From Vombatus ursinus (Eukaryota > Chordata > Mammalia > Diprotodontia > Vombatidae): a stretch of 64,000 nt of DNA. This document shows, one piece after another, positions 40,301 through 52,300 of this stretch. The position numbers and the translations under genes are program-made. Position 1 is the stretch's first letter; the number at the start of each line of letters is the position of its first letter. The stretch covers positions 26,774,318 to 26,838,317 of the forward strand of contig NW_020954562.1 of NCBI RefSeq assembly GCF_900497805.2, read 5' to 3'. A model generated the notes under the pieces. That model was not told the DNA's origin and did not search any database. It saw only the letters and a list, made by a program, of their open reading frames with translations.

Positions 40301-43300
40301 ACATACAGGGCCAAGAGGAAGGATTGGCCTAATCATTGCTCTCCAGTGTCATTGCCAGACCCTTCCTCTGATAGCATTGTTCTGAAAGCCCTCCTTCACT
40401 GAGCTTCACTCTATTTATATCTGTTTCACTGTGGTCTTCTACTTTCCAGGTTCTCTCTCTGTTCTGAAATGGTTTGAGTTACTGACTTAGTTTACCACTC
40501 ATGCCTTGTTTTCAAACTTGTAGACTTCATTATACCTGTTGATGTTTTCTCAAACTCTTTGGCCTCCCATTTCATGAGATTCAGCTTCTACAGACTAAAG
40601 CTACATAATCCCTCTGCCTCCCACACATCACTCTCCCACCTTCACGTTGAAATTCCCTTCTTGGAGTATAGCCTCCTTTCCTTCCATCTCTTTCCCTCTT
40701 CACCAAAACCTATTCTTTTTTTTTTTGGTGAGGCAGTTGGGGTTAAGTGGCTTACCCAGGGTCACATAGCTAATAAGTGTCAAGTGTCTGAGGCCAGATT
40801 TAAACTCAGGTCCTCCTAATTCCAAGACCAGAGCTCTATCCACTGTGCCACTTAGCTGCCCCATCCCCAAACCTATTCTTTAAAAAAAAAAAAAAAGGGG
40901 GGGGTGTGTGTATAATATATATGAGTATATATATTAAACACTAGAACTTAAACACTAAAATTGGCATTTCAGTATGCATAAAAGCATATGGCAAGAGAAT
41001 TGTATGTGAAACTCCAGATCTCCATTATATATGGCTTGATTTTTCTTTTAGAATAAATTCAGCGTTTAACTCTGAAAGTTCTCCTGCTTATTTGTTATTC
41101 TTTCTGGCCTTCCTTCTGCTCTGTTCATTTAAGAATGTTTCAGTGACTATTTTCCCTGCCTTTCTTCCTCCCTATCTCTCTTCTACCTCCCACTCTCCTT
41201 ATTCTTTATCCTCAGTTTGCCTCCCAGTTTCTTCCCACCTGTTCTAGTAGATTGCCTGTAGTCTGACTTCCCTTTTTTCTGTTGGCAGTCTTGATGAGTT
41301 AAGCTGTGCACCATCCTTTCGTAGGTCTCTCATTTGCTTGTTCTGCCACCATTCATGATTCTACTATTATCACCCCCACCATCTGCCTTCTTTACTCTTG
41401 GACTGCTGAATGATACTGGAGGAAATTACAATTTGACTGTTGCGTGGTAAATTTTTATTCTTTGATGATTCCATTGCTCTTGGTGGTCTTACCAGACCTT
41501 CTCATCTCTCCTCAAGCCTGCATTATCTCCCCCACCAGTCTCTGTCAGTTGATGTCCTTACCTTCTAAGAAAGTAAAAGGCAGTTATCACAAGGTCCCTC
41601 TTTTCCCCTAAACTGTATCTCTAGTCTTTTTTTTTTTTTTTTTCAGTCATAACTTTCAGGTAGTCCAGTAATTTTTCAATTATCTCTCCTGGATCTGTTT
41701 TCCAGGTCAGTTGTTTTTCCAATGAGATATTTCAAATTGTTTTCTATTTTTTCATTCTTTTCCTTTTGTTTTATAATTTCTTGATTTCTCAAAGAGTCAT
41801 TAGCTTCCATTTGCTCCGTTCTAATTTTTAAGGAATTATGTTCTTCAGTATGTTTTTGGGTCTCCTGTAGCAAGCTGTTGGCTCATTTTTCATGATTTTC
41901 TTGCATCACTCTCATTTCTCTTTCCCATTTTTTCCTCTAATTCTCTTATTTGATTTTTCAAAATCCTTTTTGAGCTCTTTCATATTTTTCATGGAGGCTT
42001 TAGATGTAGGAGCTTTGGTTTTGTTGTTTTCTTCTGATTGTATGTTTTGATCTTTGTCACTAGAGTAAGATTCTATAGTCTGAGTTTTTTTCCCGATCTT
42101 TGTCACTAGAGTAAGATTCTATAGTCTTAGTTTTTTTCCCTCTGTTTGCTCATGTTGCCCACCAATTATTTGACTTTTTAACTCTTTGTTAAGGTAGGGC
42201 TGTGCTTCCAGTGTACTGTCCCAAGCTTCGAGGGTTTTGTGCAACTGGTTTCAGAGGTACTTCTAGGGACCTGTAAATTTTCCGTTCTTCCAAGGTGGTA
42301 TGATCAAAGGAGAGGTGTTTACTTCTTTCCTGGCCTGGGCTCTGGTCTGTGAGTGACCACAAGCACTCTTTTCTGCCTTGAAACTGTGAGGATTCCCTGT
42401 CCACCTCTGCCACACCAGCACTCCTCCTCACCCCAGGACCACCACCCAGATCCAAGTACGGGCAGAAAGCAAGAGAATCCTGCCTCAGCACCAGCAAAAA
42501 GAGATCTGTGCAATCCCCCTCTGTTCGGCTGCTTGATATCCACACTATCTGTGGGCCAAGAGCTCCAGAAGCAGCAGCCGCCATGGTCGCCCTGGAGCTG
42601 CGCCAGGGCTGGGACCAGACCTGGTTCCTCTCTCCCTCAGATCCGACAGACCTTTCCCACTGATCTTCTTAGTTGTCTTTGGCATTTGTGGGTTGAAAAG
42701 TCTGGAAACCACCCCAGCTGCCTCGTGATTCAGTCCCCTGAGGCCTGCTGCAGGTTTGCTGGAGCCCTGTCTTTGCCTGTGCTGCCCACCCCGAGCTGCT
42801 CTTCTTTCTCAGCCCAGTGCAACAAACCTTTCCTGTGGACCTTCCAGGTTATCTTGGGGTGGAAATTTATTTCACTATGTCTTTTTGTGGGTTCTGCTGC
42901 TCTTGAATTTTAGTCATTTTTTACAGGTATTTGGAGGGGGAGAGCTCAAGTCACTGCTTTTTTACTCTGCCATCTTGGCTCTGCCCCCCTGAATCCCCCT
43001 AAACTGTATCTCAAAAGTCATAGACATATTCACCTATACTGCTAGTTTTTACTTTTCTTTTTGAGAGACAGCTCTTCTTGCCAGAGGAGAAGACTTTCTC
43101 TAAGCCCTTGATCCTTCTGCACTCTTTCCCGCAGGAACCTGCTCCTTTCATCCTTGCCTCTTGATTTTGCCTCAGTTTCTCCTTCTATTGCCTTTTTCCA
43201 GAAACATGGGCTGTTGTTCACCCTCTTTAACAAAGTGTTTCATGATCTTAACCATCCTTCTTTTGACTAGAAAGAATCCTCTTGCCCTCCTTTTCCTCTG

Positions 43301-46300
43301 CTTCCTCATCATCTGATAACCCAATTGTCCTTTAAAGTTCAGCTTCCAGCCCCTCCACTCCAAAGGCTACTAATGATCTCTTAACTGCCAAGTCAAAGAG
43401 ATTTTCCTCAGTCCTCTGCTTGGAGTTCTTATACTGTGAGGTCTGCCTTTCTCCTGTTCATAATCTTCCTTGGCTTTCCGAGTAGTTCTTCTCTAGTTCT
43501 ACTACCCATCTGACTACTCTTTCTCAGACTTTCACTGAGTATTCTCCAGGGCTCCCTCCTTGACCTTCTCTTTCTGCATTTGGGGCAATCTCATTGGCTT
43601 CCATGGGTTCAAGTACTAGTTCAAGTATTTTTTTCTCCCCATGCCTTCCAAATCTGGAGGCCTGATAACTAGCATTGAAAGCAGTTAAGTGATCAAATAA
43701 AGACTTATTTTTTATTCTTGGCTGCTTGTGGCCTCCATCTTTGTAGCTTTCAATACCTGGATCTGAGTCAAGACTCTGTGACTAATGCTTTTGTAACTGG
43801 AATCAAGTGATTTTACTTTATTGAACTTTGGTGTCTTTATCTGTAATGTGGGGGTATTAATTTTATTTCTTTCTCACTAGACAGAGCAAATGAATTAACA
43901 TGTGAAGTGCATTGTAAAATTGTAAGCCATTATATGTATACATGGGCTATGATTATTTCTTTTCCTAAAATGTTAAATCTGGAAGAAGCCTTAGAGACAG
44001 TTCAGTGTGGGTCCATCATTTCACAAATGTGGGATTAGAAGCCTTGAAAGGTTAAGTGAATTGCTTAAAGTCCTAGGAAGTTATTGGCAGAACTTGGCCT
44101 CCAACCTAGTACTTCTCATTCCAAGCTCAGCCATCTGTGGTGATTTAAGTGTCAACTATTAAATAAACATTGTAAGTTAAACTTGATTGGGACAAGGAAT
44201 GCTGAGCATGAGTTTCATTGCAGAATAATGGAAATTTCACAGTTCCAATCCTTTTCTTTTTTCCAAAGTTATTTACATCGGTTCAACAGTGAACTGGAGC
44301 AGATTGAGTTGCAGAACAGCATCAAAGGCAGACAGGGAAGGAGGCACTTTCCTCGAGAAGCAGTCATCAAGCAGACTATGGAACGTGAGCGGAAACTCTA
44401 CGAAGGCTACGGCGTGGGTGCGTCCGTTTATAGTAATTTTTCTATCTTTGTTCAGTTTGTGATGTTTTAATTTAACTTTTTTCCATTTTCCATAGACTGC
44501 TTTTTTCCCTTTTGATTTCTTTTCTTATTGTCGAGTTTGGATTAAATTTTTTTTGCGTATAGCTGTTATCCATTTTCACAATTAAATAGACTTTTTGTTT
44601 CCTTTGGGTAAGATAGTATTCTTTTTACAGGGATACTATACTAAGTAAGCTCTGGTTCCATTCTTTAAAAATGATTTTTGTAGGAATTCCTGGGTTTTAG
44701 CTCAGTTTTCTGGTGGTTCAGCTTAGGTTTTGGCCTTGACTCCTTATTTTTCTCATTTTCCTTACACAATTCCAAACCTGAAGTTGATTCCATCATTATC
44801 TGTGAGACTGACAGGCCTTAACCAGATGTTGTTGATTGTGCTTAAAGCAGCTTCTTTTTGCTGTGGCTTGGGCATGGGATGGCCTAGACACAGTGGTACA
44901 CCTAGCCCATGGTCTGATACTGCCTCCTGTACCTCAGGTGGGGGCTGCCTGAGTGCTGTGTGGTCCCTAGTCTGGCCCTGCCTTCTGCTCTCTGTTGATT
45001 GCATGTCTTGTCCTACCCAGGCTTGTCTGCTCAGAGCTTCTGCAGAATTCTGGTGGTCTTTCTTGTAGGTGTTTCTCTTTGCTAACTAAGGAGAAGTAGC
45101 AAAGAGTATTTGGAAATCAACTCTTTCCTTCCAATGTACAAATGAAGAAGACAACTATCTTTCTTACCCCTGCACCTTGTAAGTGAAAAGCCAGAAATCT
45201 TTTTGAAAAGAATGTTGCCCAGATTTTACACTTATCTGGCACTGACTTGACTGTAGTCAGGACAGATTTTGAAGGACAAGCTAAGAAGTTGCTACAATTA
45301 ATGCAAAACTTTGGTGCATTCTTAGAGAGAGTGTTACTGAGGTGTTTGTAGGGGATCTGGGCTCCTAGGTCCCAACACATCATTATCTTCCCATAGAAAT
45401 CCTTGTGTTGGAATATTAATATCCATCCTCAAAAATAGAGAGTTTCTATCACACACCATCCGTCTTTAACTTGAATCAATTGAAGGCGAATTTGGTTAGT
45501 GATTTATTTTCTAGGTATTGACGTTGCAGTCCAGGGGTGCTGGGAATCTTGAAATTCAAGGGCAAATGGGCAAGGGTCTGCCTCGAAAGAATTCTACTAA
45601 AGCCTTCTTTCAGTCCTAGAAGTGGACCAGACTCTTAAGGAGTCTGAGCATTTGATGGGGACAAGATGGACACTTTGGTCAAGGAGTGGGGTGACTGGGA
45701 GGTAACAGAGAAAGGGTCTAGATGGAATTAAGGAGTGGTGGTCTAGGGTGGGGCCAGGTGCAGACAATGAAGGCCACTATGAAAGGGCAGTTAAAAGGAT
45801 TAACTGGGAATGGCCAGGTTCCCTAGGGAACACCAGGGACCTGGGCCATATGGGAAAGCCCAGGGGAAGTTCAGGAGGGAGGGGGAGTTTCCAGAGCCCA
45901 TACCCCATCTTTGGGAAGGGGTGTTGTATGATGTGTCAGAGTCACTATTAGGGAGAAAAAATCACGTGGAGAGGAAAGATCCCATCTTGCCCATTAGTAG
46001 TTCTTTTAAAAAATGGAAAGGAGACACTGACATTTTGTTTCTAGATACATTTAGCTAGTCTAGATTTAACCTCAGTCTAACCAGCTTCATTTTTATCTGC
46101 AGATGGATTAACTTTTAATTCAGTTCAGTTTAAAAAAAAAATGAATGGTTGTGAGCCTCTGTGTAAGACACTGAAGATGGAAGACAAAAAACAGTCTCTA
46201 CTCTCAAACAGTTGACACTCTACTGGGGATGTACAATGGAGTGCACAATAAATAAAGTATTCTGAATAGAGAAAGAGAACTAACAGCTGCATGGATCAAG

Positions 46301-49300
46301 AAATATTGAATAGGAAGTGTTACCTGAGCTAAACCTTGTGGGAAGCTAAGAGGTTTTAGGTAGGTATTCGAGTGGATAGCCAGCATAGAAAGAGCTCTAA
46401 AAGCCTAACAGAGAGTAGGACAGTTTGTAATGAAATGACTATGAAATAAATCTTGAAAAGTGGTCTAGAATCTACATTGTGAAGGCTGAGGGGTTTGTAT
46501 TTCTCACAGAGATAGTAGGGAGCAACTGAATACTTTTTGGATGGGGAAGTGACGTGGCTGTTATCTTGCACTTCATGATCTGCAGAAACTCCTCATTCCT
46601 CAAGATGAAATCAATTTTGAAACTCACTTCCTCAAATCATTTCCCACTCTAACCACAGGAATTGATCAGGCCCCCATGCCAGGTAACCTTGAAGCTTCCC
46701 CTTTACACCTCCCCCTTTTCAACTATAGTCGTGAGCTCCTTGTGGGCAGGCACTGTCCTATGCCTTTCCTTGTGTCCCCTGTGCTTAGCACAGTACCTGG
46801 CACATGGTAGGTGTTTGGTAAATGCTTGTTGACTGTGGCTCTCACGTGGTCTGTGCTTTAGGAAGATTATTTTTTCAGTGATTCACATTGATGAGGAATA
46901 TATAACTCTTGCTTTTTTTCCCAGATGAATTTGGGCGCCTACTTCTTGAGGGGAAAGATGAAATTCGAATAAAATGGTCTGTGAGAAGCCCATTATGTTA
47001 AGTGCCACTGAAAGCCACATTAGGAGACCAATACTAGTAGGCTGGCCAATGAAATCCTGAAACTAACTGGTTCCCCTCTGCCCTGAGCTAAACAATGGAA
47101 TAATAGTGACCAAAACTCTGAACTTCTGTCCTTGGTTACCTCATCTCCCCCACCCACAGCAGGTTTTCCTCTATAAGAATCCCTGGCCTCTTCTAACTAG
47201 TGGGTATCCTCCTTAAGTTGGAATCTCCCTTGTTGGGCATCTCCCTTAAAGACTCATCTCCCTTAAGGTGGGGTCTCCCTTGAGCTTTGTCTCTCAGGGG
47301 CAAAGGAGCATGCTTGGTGTATTGTGTTTGGTATGTTGTGTTGTGTAACCCCCAATATAACACCTATACGTGATTTGGAGACAGCCTGAGTGAATACTTT
47401 CCAGATGACATTATACCCCAATATTCTGGGGTCCCTATGAACCTCAGCAACAGGATAGATGGAAGAGAAGAGAAATTGTGAATAGGGAGACCAATTAGGA
47501 AGTTATTAGAATAATCTTATCCTTTTTTCCAATAATTTGGAGATCTTTGTAGCAGTAATAAAAATTGACTATTTTGAGTTTTCTATCCTAATCTTTTTCC
47601 TGGTTTCAAAGCTTTGATGAATAGGGGAAAATGGCCAATAAGAGCAAAGCAGGTGAAAGAAGTCAGGGACTCAGATAATTGGCAGATTGCAGAATTTATC
47701 TATGATTGATTTGAAATTGAAGGTATAAAGAAATCAGTTGCTAGGGGACTGATCTTGAAGGCTAATTTAGGCCCTCAAAATATCTGCTCAGTAATATGTT
47801 ATGGAACAGAGCCTTTAGCTTGCCAGTGAAGATTGCCTAGCAGTTTTGAGCCCATTGTAGTCTCTTACTTAAAACTTATTGAATTGAATTTCTGGCTAAC
47901 ATGATAATTAAAATATAGTAGTCTAATTGCATCTTTTTTAGTGTTGTGTATACTATTTTTTAAAAATGTGGATTACGATGGCTTACATTTAAATAACAAG
48001 GGGCGATATGTTGTAATGGCAGAGAGCTAATCTCAGAGTCTAGAAAACCCATGCTGTACTTCACCACATAATTGTCTCAGAGTTTATGACAATTTTTTTT
48101 TTCCCAAAAAGTAGGGTGCGACCATTATGTGAAGCCTATCCTTTCTTCCTTCCCTTTTTTGCACCAACTTTTCACTCACTGAAAACTGTCTTCCCAAAAG
48201 CCCTGTTTCCATGCTGTTCGAAGAACACAGTTGATGTGGCTGGCTTCTACCCAACAATGAGAGCCTTGCCTAAATCTAAACTAACCCCTGTGGTTTGTGC
48301 CCACATCCTTGAATGTTGTAAGTTAACTTCCCTGCTTTATGACCACATCCCTGAACTGTTTTGTAAAGTACTCACCCAACACACCAGTGTCTCTTTTCCT
48401 ACCTCCCCTAACACATCTGCTTCCCCTTTCCTGACATCCTTCCCTGTAGTTAACTTCCCATGTAGGAGCATACCCCCACTCCTAGCTGGGTGCCCAAAAC
48501 TTGGGTATAAAAGTAAGCCCCTGTCTTATTTCAGGCTGCTAGTCTTTCCCTAAGACTAGCCCACTGTTGAGGTTTAGAGGTTTATGGGTGCTGGGACCCC
48601 AAAATCATGACATGTAGGTCCTGCCTTAATGAATTTGACCCACGCCTTTTTTCAGCCAAAGACAAGATTTATTAAAAATTAGACATATTGGCCAGACTCT
48701 TGAGGAATCTAAGCATTTGTGATGCTTGTAAAGACTGGGGGGCATGAGGAAGTCTCAACCCCTAAATGGCAGCCAGGATGGATCTTATATATGGAAGGAC
48801 TATGGGATGAATCTAGGAGTGGCCAAGTAGTTTGGGGTGCCTGGAGGAGGGTCTGGAGAGGATCTGGATGGGAGTAACTGGGAGGTTGAATGGGACCTAG
48901 ATAGGATCTAGGATGGAAAGGAGCCCTGGGCCATTTGGAAGTAACGGACAGTGGAGGGCTAGGCTCAATTAGTGTAACAAAGAATTTGGAGATTGGCAAT
49001 AAGGAAAGGCTAGTTGATGGGACTATAGCTTCAGTCAACCACCAGAGACTTTCTTGATCAAGTAAGAGAATTCAAGGACAATCCAAGGGTTTTTTCTAGG
49101 GCTGGTAGATAGATGGGACCCAAATTCTTCTTGGGGTGAGGGCAGAGGTCTTGGCTTGGGCCCATACCCCATCACTACCACTTTTGCGATAATAAAATCT
49201 CTTGACTAGGAGAACCTCTGCCCCCTGAATTCTTTCTAGACAGTCCGACTCTGAACATCATCTACCTCTTCACAATCATTTTTAGCTTGAAGCCTGAAGA

Positions 49301-52300
49301 GTAGTTTTTATATTTACTCATAATCGGAAAGAAGTGCTTCAAACATTAATGTATCTCTGGCAGACTAACTGTACATTTTAGCTAGTGTGGGAAGATGCAA
49401 ATCTTATGTCACTGACTTATTCACTGCAGCTTCACCTGCCCTCCCACCACTTCTTTTGCCTGTGGCTCTTCATTGGGTTGAGTGACAATACCATTAGTAC
49501 TACAGCTCCCTAAACAAACCACACAAGTCTCCTTTCAGGGAAATATGCTGACAATTCCAGTGTGCTCTGAGAATTCTAGACTCAAAGCTAGTGGAGGGAT
49601 GAATGCATATCCATTTGCCACCATTGAATACATTGCTGCTTTGTTTACCTTTTGAGCCATGTGACAGAATTATACCATGCAGTGAGTGTGAGATGAAGGG
49701 ACAGTTTATTATGCAGAAATACAGTACTTAGGTCTTCCTGTGACATACCCTGACTGTGCTAAACTCTCAATGCCTCTGGCAACTCTTTGAGAATAGAAAT
49801 TGTAGAGCTGGTGTTGTTCTGCTTTGCTGTAGGAGATTCCTCCTTTAGAGTTCCCTATACCACTGAAATACTTTGCTGGGACACTACATTATAAATTTTC
49901 GCTAAGTGCTGTCTCACAATAAAATCCTTTGAAGTGGATTGTGTTAGTATTGTTAACTTCATTTTGCTGATGAGAACTATGAGATTCGGAAGTGATGGGC
50001 ATTGTTTATTGATTGAAAGCTAATGCTAGGCTTGAGGCTTTAACTGCTTCTTAGTAGCTGTGTGAAGGAGGATTTTGGAGCCATGCTGCTTACTTGGCTC
50101 CATCTAGATATGGCTCCTTCCAGGTATGTCTCAGGAGGTCCTTTTTTATTTTTTATTTTTTATTTTGTTAATAGCTTTGGGTTCCAAATTCTCTCCCTTC
50201 CTCCCTCCCCAACCACCCGCACTGAGATGGCAAGCAACTTGATACAGGTTATACATGTGTAGTCATGCAAAACACTTCCTGTACCCTCTATCTATCTATC
50301 TGTCTAGCTATCTATCTATACATATTATTTTCCCTTCAACTACCCTAATACTGACAAAGTTCTCATGAGTTACAAATATCATCTTTCCGTGTAGGAATGT
50401 AAACAGTTCAACTTTAATAAGTCCCTTATAATTTCTCTTTCTTGTTTACCTTTTCATGCTTCTCTTGAATCTTGTATTTGAAAGTCAGATTTTCTATTCA
50501 GCTCTGGTCTTTTCATCAAGAATGCTTGAAAGTCCTCTATTTCACTGAATGTCTATTTTTTCCCCTGAAGGCTTGTACTCAGTTTTGCTGGGTAGGTGAT
50601 TCTTGGTTGTAATCCTATCTCCTTTGCCCTCTGGAATATCATATTCCAAGCCCTTCTGGAGGTCCTTTTGGATAGTGATCAGGACCATGGTAATGAATGC
50701 AAAATGGCTAGCTAGTTTGAAGAAGCTGGGGCCCAGGCTTTGATAGTCCAAGGGGATCTAGGACTTGTGATGAATATTAAAGATCAACCAAAAAGTTTTC
50801 TGTTTTAACTGTTAGGGATGAAAGAGTAGATAACGAAGATAATTGCTGACTGGCATAGATGGAAGAATGATAACTTATTTTTATTTGCTTGAGAACATAC
50901 ACTAAGAGATAACTGAAGACAAGGTACTTTGGGAGGGAGGGCATAAGCAATTATGGATTGGAATCTAGGAGGTGATGCTTGAATTCAGTCATGGGGGATG
51001 AGAAGGATTCTGTGAAGTGGAGGTGAGAAGGGAGTGCATTCTCGGCATGAAGAAAACCCAGTGCAGAAGCATGGAGACAGAAGGTGGATTGGTGTGTTTG
51101 AACACAGAGAAAACCAGTTTGGCAAATTCATAGAATATTTGAGGAAGAATGATGTCCAGTAAGTCTGGAAAGATAGGTTGAGACCATTTTGTAAAGGGCT
51201 TTTAAAGCTAAATTGGAGTTTACATTTTATCCTAGATTAGGTAATAGGGAGCTACTGGAGTCGAATAAGTAAGGGACATAGTTAGATCTGCACTTAAGAA
51301 AAAGCACTTTGGTCTCCTTGACTTATTCCACTCCATGTTTCACCTAGCTGCCAGTCAGCATCCCATTACAGTAATTTAGGTGGGAGATGATTATCTGTGT
51401 GAAGAGTGAAGGGGTTGGATATGAGAGATGTTGTGAAGGTAAAAATGGCAAGATTTTGGCAACTGGTGAGTGAAAGTTAGGAGTCAAGGATAATGCTGAG
51501 GTTGTGTACCTGGGAGACTAGAATGATGGTAGTGCCTTTTACAGAAATGTCATGGGGAGGATGGAAGCTAAATTGCATCTGGGTGAGCAGTGAGAGGAAT
51601 GAAAAGTAGAAGTAGTGTGACAGCTTGGAAGAGGAGAAAGTTTGGAAGGGAAAGAAAACAAGCTTAGTTTGGAGTAAGTTGGGTTAAAATATCTCCTGGT
51701 TTTGAAATGGTCAGTACTGAAGCTCAGGGCTAGATATATAGATCTGCAAGTCATTTACAAAGAAATTATAGTAAAACTGGGGAGCTAATGAAGTTACCAA
51801 GCAAGACTCGTAGAAGGACAGAAGAAGACAGGGCACAGAAGTTTGGGGAACACCTACAATTAGGTGAGATGGATGATGAACTGTCAAAGGAGAAGAAAGG
51901 TTTGTGTTGAGGTTTAGAGTTTGGAGAGCTGGTTTAGGTGTGAAAGAATTCACTTAGACCTTCTTTGTAACCATTGGGAGCTTTATTAAAACAAAAGCAT
52001 TGTGCTAGCCCTGGAAAGAGGACTAGCAGCTTAAAGAGGGACAGGGACAGTTTTATAAGGACAGGATGAGGAAGATGGTTGCTTACAAGATAGTTTTAGA
52101 AGTTTTATGGGGATTAAAGATTGGAGACAGGTCAAGAAAAGATCTTATGACATAGCATAAAGGGGAGATGAAGGGAATTCTTTGTGGTTTACTGGGGGAA
52201 CATAGGGTAAGAGACACAAAAGCATTTCTTTTGGTACTGGTTCAGGATAAGGAGGAAAGGACTTTAGGATGCCTTTCAAGTTACAGAATAAACTGGGGTT

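Noticed and set aside
42353-42913. 186-residue open frame on the plus strand
   Set aside because: It lies antisense to the GC-rich L1 5' UTR; no domain, and long frames are expected by composition there.
46905-46975. Exon-like start after a good acceptor (gctttttttcccag, then atgaatttgg)
   Set aside because: It does not match any TMA16 segment, the exon 5 to exon 6 phase joins without it, and it lies between an L2 remnant and an LTR.
48086-48553. 155-residue frame on the plus strand
   Set aside because: It lies almost wholly within the U3 part of a fossil LTR; not a coding region of the family.
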